Assembly: GCA_036925085.1 (NCBI GenBank)
Contig: JAUPFP010000031.1
Span: forward strand, 2,046,001 to 2,110,000
DNA length: 64,000 nt
Direction: 5' to 3'
DNA from: Brachycybe producta
Lineage: Eukaryota; Arthropoda; Diplopoda; Playtdesmida; Andrognathidae
Below the pieces are notes generated by a model that made no database searches, was not told the DNA's origin, and saw nothing but the letters and a program-made list of their open reading frames with translations. Positions 11,964-23,312 of this stretch are shown piece after piece. The stretch's first letter is position 1. Every line of letters starts with the position of its first letter. The translations under genes were made by a program, and so were the position numbers.

Positions 11964-12620
11964 CTTGTGTCCTTTAATAACCAATACAATTTGTGCTTAA
12001 GCCTCCATTTTGTGTCCAGTTCACGAGTCGTAAAAATGCGACGAATACACTCAAATATGTGTTAAATATCACGAGTCAACTAAATAAAATCACTCAATTT
12101 TTTAAAAGAAACACTCGGAAACAAACATAAAATCAATTATTACCAATAAATGCTAGAAAAACACACCGAATTTGAAGCCGCTTGATAGAAAACCATCAAA
12201 AGTTCATCACTAGACGCACACGTGCGTCACTCAATTTACCTTGAGCCGATGCGACGTATAAGCTGTGTTGCCAACTTCCGCTCAATTAATTTGAAACGTA
12301 ATTTGACAAAAAGCGGTTATTTCTTGCTTTAAAATACGTTTCTTATTTTTCAATTCATTGAAATTAATTTATATTTTTGAAAATTATCAAAAAAATCGAC
12401 TACAACGCTTTTTAGCGACTAATTTAGCAACTTTAACATTACAGCGCTTTTGCTACGGATGTTATACCCACAATGATATCTATGACCCTGATGACGTCAT
12501 CATTAATGACGTCGAAGTGAGCGGCTTCCATTTACACAAAGGGCGGATTGAAGTTGCCATAGGAAGGAAAAAGGAGGAAGGAAGGAAGGAGTAATTTAAA
12601 GCTTAGAGGCTTTAGGAAGC
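11964..12620. promoter_or_regulatory. Bidirectional promoter region ZNG1 / TAX1BP3
   Basis: 657 bp separate the two divergent start codons. A consensus cAMP-response element TGACGTCA sits at 12492-12499 inside the palindrome TGATGACGTCATCA, with a second TGACGTC half at about 12507. A short purine-rich GGAAGGAAGGA stretch lies just before the TAX1BP3 exon. No TATA box stands out at a sensible distance. A shared promoter is inferred from the geometry. Confidence 0.55.
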
Positions 12621-13970
12621 ATGGCGTTCCAGCATCAAGCGGGGACAGCTATGGAATGCTTAAGCGTAAGTTTATCATAAATTCAGTCACATTCAGTGAT
12701 TTATTTTGTTAAAAATTGAAAATGCATTTATTAGACTAATCAGACGGATACCAAATGGCCTAATACGCTAAGCGACCCATTGAAGCATTGACGTAATGTT
12801 AATTAGTATCGTGGCCAATAGATGGCGCTAAATGACAATGCGGAAGCGAATTTGATTTATACTATTGATGATAAGGGACACATTTATGTGTTTTGTGACT
12901 CAGAACTTTCTCGTTCTAGTCTTTTAGAATCAACTTGAAAGTTTGCTAGAAACTAGAATAGTAAATGAACGACAGGTTGAAAAAATTTTCACGTTGATAT
13001 CTTTTAAAATAAACTTTTTATGGCAATTTTTAAATTATCAAATTTTCCATGAAAAGTTTATTTTGAACGATATCAATGTGAAGATATTGTTAAATTTGTT
13101 CCTTTACTCTTCTAGTTTCTAAAAAAAAAAGTATTTTATTGAAATAAAAGCAATCATTAAATCGAATTTTTTTTTAAACATTAATTATAAATTTTCATAA
13201 TTTGCCATTCGTTTGTTTTGTGTCAGAATTTTATCATTCTAGTCTTTTGTAGAATCAACTTAAAAACTTTTACTAGAAACTAGAATAGTAAATGGACAAG
13301 CTGAATATATCGTCATGCTTATATCTTTTAAAATAAAACTTGTTGTGGTAGTTTGAAATTGATCCGAAATTTTACATTTTTGTTGTGAAAATAAAAAGGT
13401 AGAACTTTTCAAACTTCTATGCAAAGTTTTATTTTGAACGATAAGCAAAACATGAAAATATTTTTGAACTTTTGTTTCTGTTACTCTTCTAGTTTCTAAA
13501 AAAAAACAATCGATTATTTTTTTAATAAAAAATTGAAAAAATAATCAATTCGAATAAAAATTATAATTTCTAATTATTAAAAATTATTATTTATTATTAA
13601 TTTATTAATTATTATTAATTATTATTATTAATTTATTAATTATTATTATTAATTTATTAATTATTTATTATATTATTTATTTATTTATTATTTATTATTA
13701 TATTATTATTATATTATTATTAATTTATTAATTATTATTAATTATTAATTTATTAATTATTATTTATTTATTATTAATTTATTAATTATTATTAATTTAT
13801 TAATTATTATTAATTATTATTATTTATTAATTATTATTAATTATTATTATTTATTAATTATTATTTATTTATTTATTATTTATCATTATATTATTATTTT
13901 ATTAATTATTTATTATTAATTTATTAATTATTTATTATTAATTTATTAATTATTTATTATTAATTTATTA

Positions 13971-14005
<35 letters not shown>

Positions 14006-15903
14006 GAAAAGATTAATATCTTTTAAAAAAAATTGTGGCTTCTAAAAAGTAAAGGGTGATATATTTAGGTGAAACGGTAGAGTTGCCGTCTACATTTAGG
14101 CCAAATGGAACTGGGTTATTGTAGGTCAATGACATTAAGCGCCTTCACAAAATGAGAAATAAATATAAACTTGTGTGTTTCTTCTTTCATTTCAAACTTT
14201 CATGAAAAGATTCCGATAAAATTGTCCAAAGAACCGATTGTCGATGACGACGGTCGTGAAGTTCTCATTTGTGGCTTTAAAATCGGAGGAGGAATCGATC
14301 AGGACTTTCGAAAGTCACCTCAAGGATACACAGACAATGTTTGTATATTTAGTCAACTTTTAAAGGGGGTCAGACTTGAAAAACGGAACCGCCTTTCGAA
14401 CTTTCAACTATTTCTGTCTTTTTAGGTGCAGAATCAAAAGAAACTTGAATTTGTTTTAGAAACTAGAAGGGTAGCTCAATCACTTTTTAGGAAATTTTCA
14501 TGTTGATATCTTTCAAAATAAACTTTTGTTGTCAGTTTGAAAATGACACGACTTTTAAACAGCCTAAAAATTGAAAAAAATTGCCTATAAAACGTTTATT
14601 TTGAAAGATGCCTACCCTTCTAGTTTATAAAATACTTTCTAGTTTCTCCTTCATTTTGTATCTTAAGATGGTTTTAAAGTGTAAACGTCCCTCTAAAACT
14701 TTGATTCTAGTGTTTCAGGTGTGAAATGAAGAGAAACTTGAAGTATGTTTTATAAACTAGAAGGGTAGCTCAATCACTTTTTAGGAAATTTTCATGTTGA
14801 TATCTTTCAAAATAAACTTTTTTTGTCAGTTTGAAAATGAATCAACTGTAAGCAGATATTTTTTTCTAAATTTTTGTCTTCAAAAAGTTTATTTTAAAAG
14901 ATATCAACAAGAAAATACTCCTGAAGTAATTGAGTCACCCTTCTAGTTTATAAATTAGGCTTACTTTCTAGTATTTCCTTCATTTTGCTCTTTTGAAAGA
15001 CAGAATATTCAAAGTCCGGAAAAATCAGCTGTTCATTAACCAAATTAAGGTGGTTTTTAAAGTGTAAACAATGTCTCTTGAACTCTCATTATTTTGAATT
15101 TCAAGTGCGAAATGAAGAGAAACTTGAATGTGTTTTAAAAACTAGAAGGGTAGCTTAATCACTTAAGGCTATTTTCATGTTTGATATCTTTCAAATTAAG
15201 CTTTTTATATCAGTAAAATGGCTCAAACTTTAAACAGACGATAGTTCTTTAAATTTGTTTAATAAAAAGTTTATTTTGAAAGATATCAACAAACATGAAA
15301 ATATCCTTAATTAATTAAGCTACCCTTCTAGTTTCTAAAACATTTTCTAGTTTCTTCTTAATTTTGATTTTCTGAAGGACAGAGAGTTCAAAAATTAGCT
15401 TGTTTATAAACGAGCTTTACGCGCAAAAACGTTTGAAAAGATGCGGAAATGAGCTGTAAAAACATTACAAAAATTAATTGTGTGAAATCCGCGTCTTTTT
15501 TTCTGCCTTCATGCGCAGAAACGCAGAAATTACAGTTCAAATTCATTAACAGACTTGGATTTTACGGTTTTTTTTTCTGCTTTTGAACCATATTTCCGCG
15601 TTTTCTATACACACAGTTTCCAAAGTGTTTTCTTGCTTTTTCCGCATTTTTAAGCTGACTCTCTAAAAACTCTTTTAATTTGATGCTTTAAGTAATTAAT
15701 TTGTTCCGTCTTAGGGAATCTACGTGACCGAAGTTCACGAAGGAAGTCCGGCCGCCAAAGCAGGACTTCGAATCCACGATAAAATCCTTCAAGTAAACGG
15801 TTACGACTTCACGATGGTCACTCACAAGAAGGGAGTCGATTACATCAAGAAACATCCCGTTCTGAATATGCTCGTAGCAAGGAAAGGAGTCACTCAGTCC
15901 TGA
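12621..15903 (+). CDS. TAX1BP3: Tax1-binding protein 3 / TIP-1 (single PDZ domain)
   Basis: Three exons, 12621-12665, 14210-14338 and 15715-15903, all phase 0, give a complete 120-residue protein, close to the 124 of vertebrate TIP-1. It is almost entirely one class I PDZ domain. The carboxylate-binding loop reads ICGFKIGGGIDQD (canonical GLGF replaced by CGFK), followed by GIYVTEVHEGSPAAKAGL, KILQVNGYDFTMVTH (the helix B histidine that selects Ser/Thr at ligand position -2) and a short VARKGVTQS tail. In vertebrates TIP-1 is a cytosolic protein that competes with scaffold PDZ proteins for C-terminal ligands such as beta-catenin and Kir2.3. Start: MAFQHQAG, with strong GTAAGT donor after codon 15. 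Intron 2 is built largely of family A MITEs. Confidence 0.94.
12960..13500. repeat. Family A-like foldback repeats in TAX1BP3 intron 1
   Basis: Two related units (about 12940-13120 and 13230-13500), each with AAACTAGAATAGTAAATG on one side, CTCTTCTAGTTTCTAAAA on the other and inverted TCTTTTAAAATAAA arms. They are diverged relatives of family A. Confidence 0.65.
13552..14005. repeat. TTA/ATTT-rich low-complexity tract
   Basis: About 450 bp made almost wholly of TTATTA, TTATTTA and TTAATTTATTAATTA repeats, ending in a clean ATT run. Intronic in TAX1BP3. Confidence 0.9.
14420..15420. mobile_element. Three tandem family A MITEs in TAX1BP3 intron 2
   Basis: Three successive copies (about 14420-14690, 14690-15020, 15045-15420). 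Each has GAAACTTGAA..TGTTTTA, AAACTAGAAGGGTAGCTCAA, inverted CTTTCAAAATAAAC arms and a closing CCCTTCTAGTTT half. Outer parts show the GGTTTTAAAGTGTAAACG end of the long form. Confidence 0.8.
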
Positions 15904-17430
15904 TCAGACAAGACTTCCAAAAAAAGAAAAAAAAACCCAACAACAAATCCGATAGATTAGAAAAAAAGAAATTCTTATATAATTATAAACTCTGTACAGT
16001 TTTTTACGTTATTCTTTTTCCGAGAGATACGACAAAAATGTTAGGAGGCAAAAAAAAAGAGAACAAAAGGAAGACGAAGACGATGACGAGGATGAAAAAG
16101 ATATTTTTTGGGACCAGTCTCTTCTCTTTTCATTGATTAAGACTAGTCAACAATCAAATTTTGAAGAAAAAAACAAAACAAAAAACCTGATTCTCTATCC
16201 GTAGCCTTAATTTAAATCGAAAGATGATTATTATTTTTTAATTAATTATTATTGGTGATGAAGATATTATTAATTTAAAGTCAAAAGAATTATGTCGTTT
16301 TTTTAATCAATCGGGACTTGTTTAGAGGCTAGAATTCACGAAGATTAACTTCTAAAATTGTATATTGCATTTCGCTTTCTCTCTGCCAACTTCGGTTTAA
16401 GTGTTGTGCGATTTTAGAGCGCTGTTTCGTGTCGTTTTGCGTTTGGTGGAGTTGTTTTTAGAGTGCTTGTCCCTACAATAGATTGAGATAGAAGAAAAAA
16501 TTCAACTTTAAACTCATTTTCCCCCCCAAAAAAGCGGTTTTTTGAGTTGTGCCTAGCGTTTCCATTACCGGTTTTATCGTTACCGGTAAACCGGTATTAC
16601 CGGTAAATTGACCTTTCAATACCTGCTTTTCGGTAAAAAAAATTTTTATATTAATTTGGATAAAAGAATTGACCAATATTTAAGGACCACTGAGTTTAAA
16701 ATTAAAATTTCACATAATTATGCTTAGAAACCAAGAGTTTTTTAAAAGACTGAAGTCAAAAAACCGTTTAAACCGTTTACGAAAGTCGCAGTAAGGTCCT
16801 AACGTAAATGTTCGTACAGTTAAAATGCTTTACGTGCATCATTATATATATATATCATTATATATTAGGTACTAAATTAAAGCAACATCTTCATTTGTTA
16901 CGATTAACATGGGAACTTTTTTTTTTTCGATTTTTGAGGTTTCTTTTACAGCACTTATTAAAGTGTTTGCTTTATTACCGAAATTTACCAGTATTACTGG
17001 TTTCGGTAATGCTATAAAGTGACCGGTAATTTAAACCCTAGTTGTGCCACTCTTCTAGCCGAGGTGCGATATTTGCACGCCTTGCAGTTCAAGGTGTCAT
17101 ATCGTCAGTTAAGGAAGTGATACAACCGTAACTAACAAAATATAATTTTAGGTTCTACCTAGAAAACACTACCATAAACAAAACGAGCGTAAAAGTGCTC
17201 TAAAAACACAATGGCTAGCGTATGACAGAGCGCTCTAAAAAAAAAATAATACGCCTCGTGATACCGTATATATGTATAGACCACTTTACATGCTTTCAAA
17301 ATGGCGGATACACGATGCCCCCATAATTGTAAAAATTATAGCCTCTAAACACACTCTCGTCGACTGTTGAATGCATAATTCTTTTGGCTTTAATTATTAT
17401 GAACATTCCTCTTTTTAATTTTCAATAAAG
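15904..17430 (+). other. TAX1BP3 3' untranslated / downstream region
   Basis: Follows the stop codon. An AATAAA hexamer at 17424-17429 is a possible polyadenylation signal. A foldback repeat lies at about 16555-17032. No reading frame in this stretch resembles a known protein. Confidence 0.45.
16555..17032. mobile_element. Foldback repeat with ATTACCGGT-type ends
   Basis: The left end has ATTACCGGTTTTATCG and GGTATTACCGGTAAATTGACC. The right end has the inverted AAATTTACCAGTATTACTGG and GTGACCGGTAATT. The interior is AT-rich with TATATATATA near 16846. Confidence 0.55.
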
Positions 17431-17750
17431 TATTTTAAAATGTTTCTTTTTCTTTTAATTTTAAATGTTTTCTTAAAGAAAATTTTTTTTTTACAGAAAA
17501 CGAGTTGAAACGACGACGTAAAACAAAATGAGGCAAACAACAAAATATAGTCATTTTTGAAACATACCGAGGTTAATTATTATTGTATCTTCGTCGTATG
17601 AATTTGAGGCTACATCTGAACATTACTTAGACTGCGGTGCAGAATTTCACTTACGGCCGCCCGTATTCTAATGTTATTTAATCCAAAGTTAAACTTCGAA
17701 ACTCTCCATAGACTTAATGTAAAGTTTTGTCTCGTCTCATAGTTAAAGGA

Positions 17751-18057
17751 GCTCGGATTTTTATGCTGAAATATGAAAGCAAATGTTTCTCAATTTGTGG
17801 CCCAAACTGCCAACTGTGATGTGATCATCATCATTAGAGCAACTCCAATTATGATTTTTTTAATAGAAAAAGCTAGTTAGAGGCTAGACATATATGGATA
17901 CTATCAGTACAAGTTCTAGCCTCTAACCAGTGTTTTTGTTTGAGGAAAAAAAACAATTGTTGCTTTATCTAAATGGGATTAATAATTCACAATTGGCCCT
18001 TTGAGCCACAGATTGAGAAACATTTGCTTGCTTAATTTGCATAAAAATCCGAACCCT
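17751..18057. mobile_element. Family C palindromic MITE
   Basis: Left end GAGCTCGGATTTTTATGC, right end GCATAAAAATCCGAACCCT. The interior includes TCTCAATTTGTGGCCCAA and its inverted partner, and two TTAGAGGCTAGA / TCTAGCCTCTAACC segments. Confidence 0.8.
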
Positions 18058-18359
18058 AGTCATGGTTTAAGTTTAACTTGATTTTAAGCAACATTTTTTA
18101 ATAATACGGCAGTTAGTTTCTTAAAAGCATGTTTTTAAAGAAATTCAAAATGTATTTAAAACTAGAAGGGTAAAAGGAATCGAGTTGTTACATATTTATG
18201 ACTTGTTACACACTATCTTTACGCTTCTAGTTTTTAACTACAATTTGAATTTAGTTAACAGCTTGAATCTCTCTGCACCTAAAAATACACCAATAAAAAT
18301 TCAAGTTCCCCTTTTGAAAAAAAAACTTAAGATTTGTTTTAACAAATATGATATGATTA

Positions 18360-18500
18360 TGATTAGGGTTCGGATTTTTATGAATTTGAATTTAAAAATT
18401 ACTCTGCAAGCAGCCATAAAGGCCTATGGCAGAGGGACAAGAGTCCAAATGCAGCATAGAAAATTGTCAAAACCAGAAAATATAAAACCCCATTGATATA
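18360..18500. repeat. Family I repeat fragment
   Basis: TACTCTGCAAGCAGCCATAA and GGCCTATGGCAGAGGGAC match, in the opposite orientation, the segments at about 44985-45130 and 51200-51300 (CCCTTTGCCATAGG...CTTGCAGAGTAAT). The class is unknown. Confidence 0.6.
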
Positions 18501-18699
18501 AACCCAACAACAATTTCAATATTTTTTTTAATGCTGCAATTTATGCATTTAGATCAAAAGAAGAAATGATTAAATAAAATGGCAACTAGAAATGCAGCAT
18601 TATTATTATTATTTTCATTTGAAAAATAATAAATTTCAAGTTTTCTTAACTTGAAAGGTGTGAAAAAAAAGTAAATTATCAAAGAAATTAATGCCCAAA

Positions 18700-19165
18700 T
18701 TCAAAAAAGGAAACTTGGTACTTGAACCCTCTTACCACGGTTTCAACATAAAAAAATTAGACCAATTGTACTCTTTAAAACATGTTTTTTTTTGTATCGA
18801 GACCCTGTTTAGAGGATTCAAGTTGGAAGGCCCAAATTCAAGCAGGAAACTTGGTAATTGAACTTTCACTCGACCTCCTGACCAAAGGTTCCAAACATAG
18901 AAAAAATTAGGTCAATTGCACTCTTTAAACCATGTTTCTTGTATTAGGAACCCTGTTTAGAGGGTTCAAAATGGAAGTTTGAATACTAAGGCTCAAATTC
19001 AAGAAGGAAACTTGGCACTTGAATCTGAAATTGTAATTCAAGAAGAAAACTTGACACAAATTTCAAACTTAACCCCTCTGATCAGGATTCCGAATTGACA
19101 GAAAAACAGTGCTTTTATGTATTGGAACCCTGTTTAGAGGGTTCAAGTTCAACTATGAAGTTTCT
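18700..19165. repeat. Family F repeats
   Basis: Repeated AATTCAAG(A)AGGAAACTTG, CCTCTGACCA.GTTCCAA and GGAACCCTGTTTAGAGGG motifs, with similar units at 24610-24790 and 39930-40070. Three partial units occur here. Confidence 0.65.
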
Positions 19166-19446
19166 TTGTTGACTTTGAGCCAAAAAAAGGTTTCTAACCA
19201 ACTAGTTTTTTTTTTTTTCGAAATAAAAATTTATAATAAATAAAAATATAAACAAAAAAAATGGCCGCATTTTTAACTTTTTCCTAATTGTTAACTAAAC
19301 GGTCTTTTAACGGACCGTTAGCTAAACATCGGAAGTTAAAAGAAATGTAGCCAATGAATGAGGGAGGGAAGAAAAAAAATGTCAGTTAAACCCATAAACA
19401 GATCAGATCCAATTCTCTTCTTATGACGAAACAACACTCGTTACCG

Positions 19447-22400
19447 TTAAAATTCGTCTTTACCTTTTGAAGCCTTAAACTTGCCTCTTATTTTAACCAA
19501 AGTCTGGTAAGCAGCCTGAAACTCCATGAACTTGTTCTGAGCTTCGACTTTCTTTTTCGGATCTCTGTGTTTATCCGGATGCCATTCCTTGGACAATGTT
19601 CGCCACCGAGAGACGATATCCGCCTTCGAAGCGTTCGACGTAACTCCGAGAACCTGAGCGACAACCATTAAGGTGTTTTATTTTAAAACAAAAAATCATC
19701 AAATCAAAAAGTACAAAGACGTTAAGATGAAAAATAAAACAAAAGATGAGAAAATACGGAACTTACTTTCCGTGCTTTATCTTCTTGGCTGTAATCCATT
19801 TGGTCGTAAACTTGGTCGAACACTTTTTCCCAACCGTGAGCAGAATAAAAGTTACGGAAATCTCTGTACGCACTCTTTATCTGTTCGTAACTTTCTTTGC
19901 TGAAAATGATGTTCGCCGCATCACGGAACTATTTCGACAAATTCAAACTTTTATTAGAAGATGAATCAAAATAAAAGAATTTCCACGATTTAAGGTGATT
20001 TTATAAAGTGTAAACGCACCTCTCGAACTCTTAAATTATTCAGTCTTTCCGGTACAAAATGAAGGAGAAACTTGAATATGTTTTAGAAACTAGAAGGGTA
20101 GCTCAATCATTCAAAAGTATTTTTATGTTTGGTATCTTTCAAAATAAGCTTTTCGTGTCTGTTTGAAAAGGATCTAACTTTTAGTAGAAGATATATTTGA
20201 TTTTTGCATGTAAAAAGTTTATTTTGAACGATATCAACAGGTAACATTTCAAAATAAACGTTTTATAGACAAAAATTTAAAAATATCATCTGCTTAAAGT
20301 TGGATCATTTACAAACTTAACATTTTGAAAGATGCTCTGAATGCTCTGAATTAATATTGAGTTACCCTTCTAGTTTATAAAACACAATCTAGTTTCTTCT
20401 GTTTTTTTTTTTCTGGTGCAATGTTAAGATAAACTAGACAAGTGTTTTACAAACTAGAAGGAGCTCAATCACAATATTTTCATGTTGATATCTTTCAAAA
20501 TAAGCTTTTTTATTTGAATTTGAAAATAACCCAACTTTAAACAAAATATTATTTTTTAACTTTTTTGTCTCTAAAAAGTTTATTTTGAAAGATATCAACA
20601 TGAAAATGCTCTTGAACTACCTTTCTAGTTTCTAAAAAAAACACTTTCTAGTTTCTTCTGTTTTTTCAGGTGCAATATTAAGAGAAACTAGGCAGTGTTT
20701 TACAAACTAGAAGGAGCTCAATCACTTAATGCTATCTTTCAAAATAAACTTTTTGCGAGAGTTTGAAAAAAGATCCAACTTTTAGTAGATAATATTTTTT
20801 TTAATTTTGTCTTAAAAAAAGTTTATTTTGAAAGATATCAACATGAAAATACCTTTGAGCTACCCCTTCTAGTTTCTAAAATAGTTTCTAGTTTTGTCTC
20901 AAAGTTCGTAAACCATCTCAAATCTTCAAAAATACACTTTTCAAGGTCATTTTGAAAAGATTAACTTCCATTTTTCTGCTTTTAATAAATAAACAAACAA
21001 ACAAACAACCAAAAATCACACCTTGAGTTTCTCTCCATAAAGTTCGACTTTTAAGTTGAAATAGAGACCGGACGAAACTAAGGCCAAGACAACGAAGCCG
21101 CAAAACGACAAGATTAAGACTCTCCTGATTAAAAGAAGGAAAAAAACCTCGTAATAAATATTTAGAAGGCTTTTTTTAGTGCATATTAATCCGCTCTCAA
21201 ATTATTCTTCTGCTTTATGTAAAATTAAAGATAAAATTCTTCAAACAAAAAAACGTAAAATAAAATAAACACAGCGAAACATACAAACCTGAAAAAGCCG
21301 GCTTCGTGTTTCGATTCGTCATTGGTTGTCGTCTTAATTTCTCTCCACCGTTTCGATATCAACGTAAACGCGGTCGCTGCGACGAAAGACGTGAATCCCA
21401 ACATCTGCGAACCGTCCACCTCCTCGATTAAAGTGTACGAGAGAACCAAAGCGAAGAAACCGGACACGAGAGAAGCCCTCATAGATCCCTGCTCGTGGTC
21501 AATGTTTCCGCACGTGTGTATTCCTGGAATAACGAAAGACTTATAAAACCAAACCTCCGGAAACTCGTAAATTTTAAGTTTAACCCAATGCTACTGCGAT
21601 CGGAGACAAACAGCGTAACCAAGTGAGATCGTATTGCTCTGTGCCGAGCTCTTCGTTCGGAATCGAATACCAGTATAACACTCCGAAAATATAACCGATG
21701 GACAACTGTTTCGAAAAGTTCGAAATCGAAAATGGAGGCTAAAGACAAGAATATTTACAAAATTCAATTAGTTAACGAAACAGGTTGCCGTAACACCACT
21801 TTTAAGCAACTACAAATACAGACGAGTTACTTTTTTGTAACTTTTACGGAAGTTACTTTTTGGTAACTTTTACTGAAAAGTTACTTTTGTAACTTCTACA
21901 ACAGTTGCAGTTACTTTTTGTAACTTTTACAACAATTGAAGTTACTTTTTGTAACTTCTACAACAGTTGCAGTTACTTTTTGTAACTTTTACAACAATTG
22001 AAGTTACTTTTTGTAACTTCTACAACAATTGAAGTTACTTTTTGTAACTTCTACAACAGTTGCAGTTACTTTTTGTAACTTCTACAACAGTTGCAGTTAC
22101 TTTTTGTAACTTTTACAACAATTGAAGTTACTTTTTGTAACTTCTACAACAGTTGCAGTTACTTTTTGTAACTTCTACAACAGTTGAAGTTACTTTTTGT
22201 AACTTTAATACATTTGAAGTTACTTTTTGTAACTTCTACAACAGTTAAAATTAATTTTTGTAACTTTAACTGCAGTTAGGGCAAGAAGGGGCTCTGGGGG
22301 GCCCTAGAATATTAATTAATATCTATTTTTTTAATTTACCTACTACTTTTTTTTTAATCAATTTCTTCGTACTAATTAAAGATCTAAAAAAGTGGGACTC

Positions 22401-22988
22401 CAGCTGAAAAATACATTCTTAATTAAATGTTTTGCATTTTTCCAGCGTTTACCAAAATAAAATTTAACCTTGACCATTGTGTTTTGCCCATTTTTGCAAA
22501 AAAAAAAAATATCTGCTGGCTCCAATGATAACCTATAGCTCAAGTTACTTTAATTAGTTCTAACTCTTAGTGTTTCTGATTACCAGATTTTGGTTTCACA
22601 AAAAATGGATTTTTTTAGAACTACATTATGGACAGAATATGGATTAATGTTTGTTAATTTCGTTCTCTGTTTACATGAATTCGTTTTCTCATTTGTAAAC
22701 ACAATCCATGTCAATAGTATTCAGAACCTTCCTTTTATTTGTGGTGTGAGAGAGAGAATGAATGTATGAATGAGAGAAAAAGAGAGTGGAGAGAGAGAGA
22801 GAGAGAACGAGTGAGAGACAGAGAAAGAGAGAACGAGTGAGAGAGAAAGAGAGGGAAAGAGAGAGAGAGAGAGAGGGAAAGAGAGAGAAAGCGAGAGAGA
22901 GAGAGAGAGAGAAAGAGAGGGAAAGAGAGAACGAGTGAGAGAGAAAGAGAGAGGGAAAGAGAAAGAGAGGGAAAGAGAGAGAAAGCGA

Positions 22989-23023
<35 letters not shown>

Positions 23024-23136
23024 GGAAAGAGAGAGAAAGCGAGAGAGAGAGAGAGAGAGAAAGAGAGGGAAAGAGAGAACGAGTGAGAGAGAAAGAGAGA
23101 GGGAAAGAGAAAGAGAGGGAAAGAGAGAGAAAGCGA

Positions 23137-23170
<34 letters not shown>

Positions 23171-23281
23171 AAGCGAGAGAGAGAGAGAGAGAAAGAGAGG
23201 GAAAGAGAGAACGAGTGAGAGAGAAAGAGAGAGGGAAAGAGAAAGAGAGGGAAAGAGAGAGAAAGCGAGAGAGAGAGAGAC

Positions 23282-23312
<31 letters not shown>

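Noticed and set aside
12358..12594. Small upstream reading frame before TAX1BP3
   Set aside because: It falls in the bidirectional promoter region, contains the CRE and ends in a GGAAGG purine run; no protein-like content.
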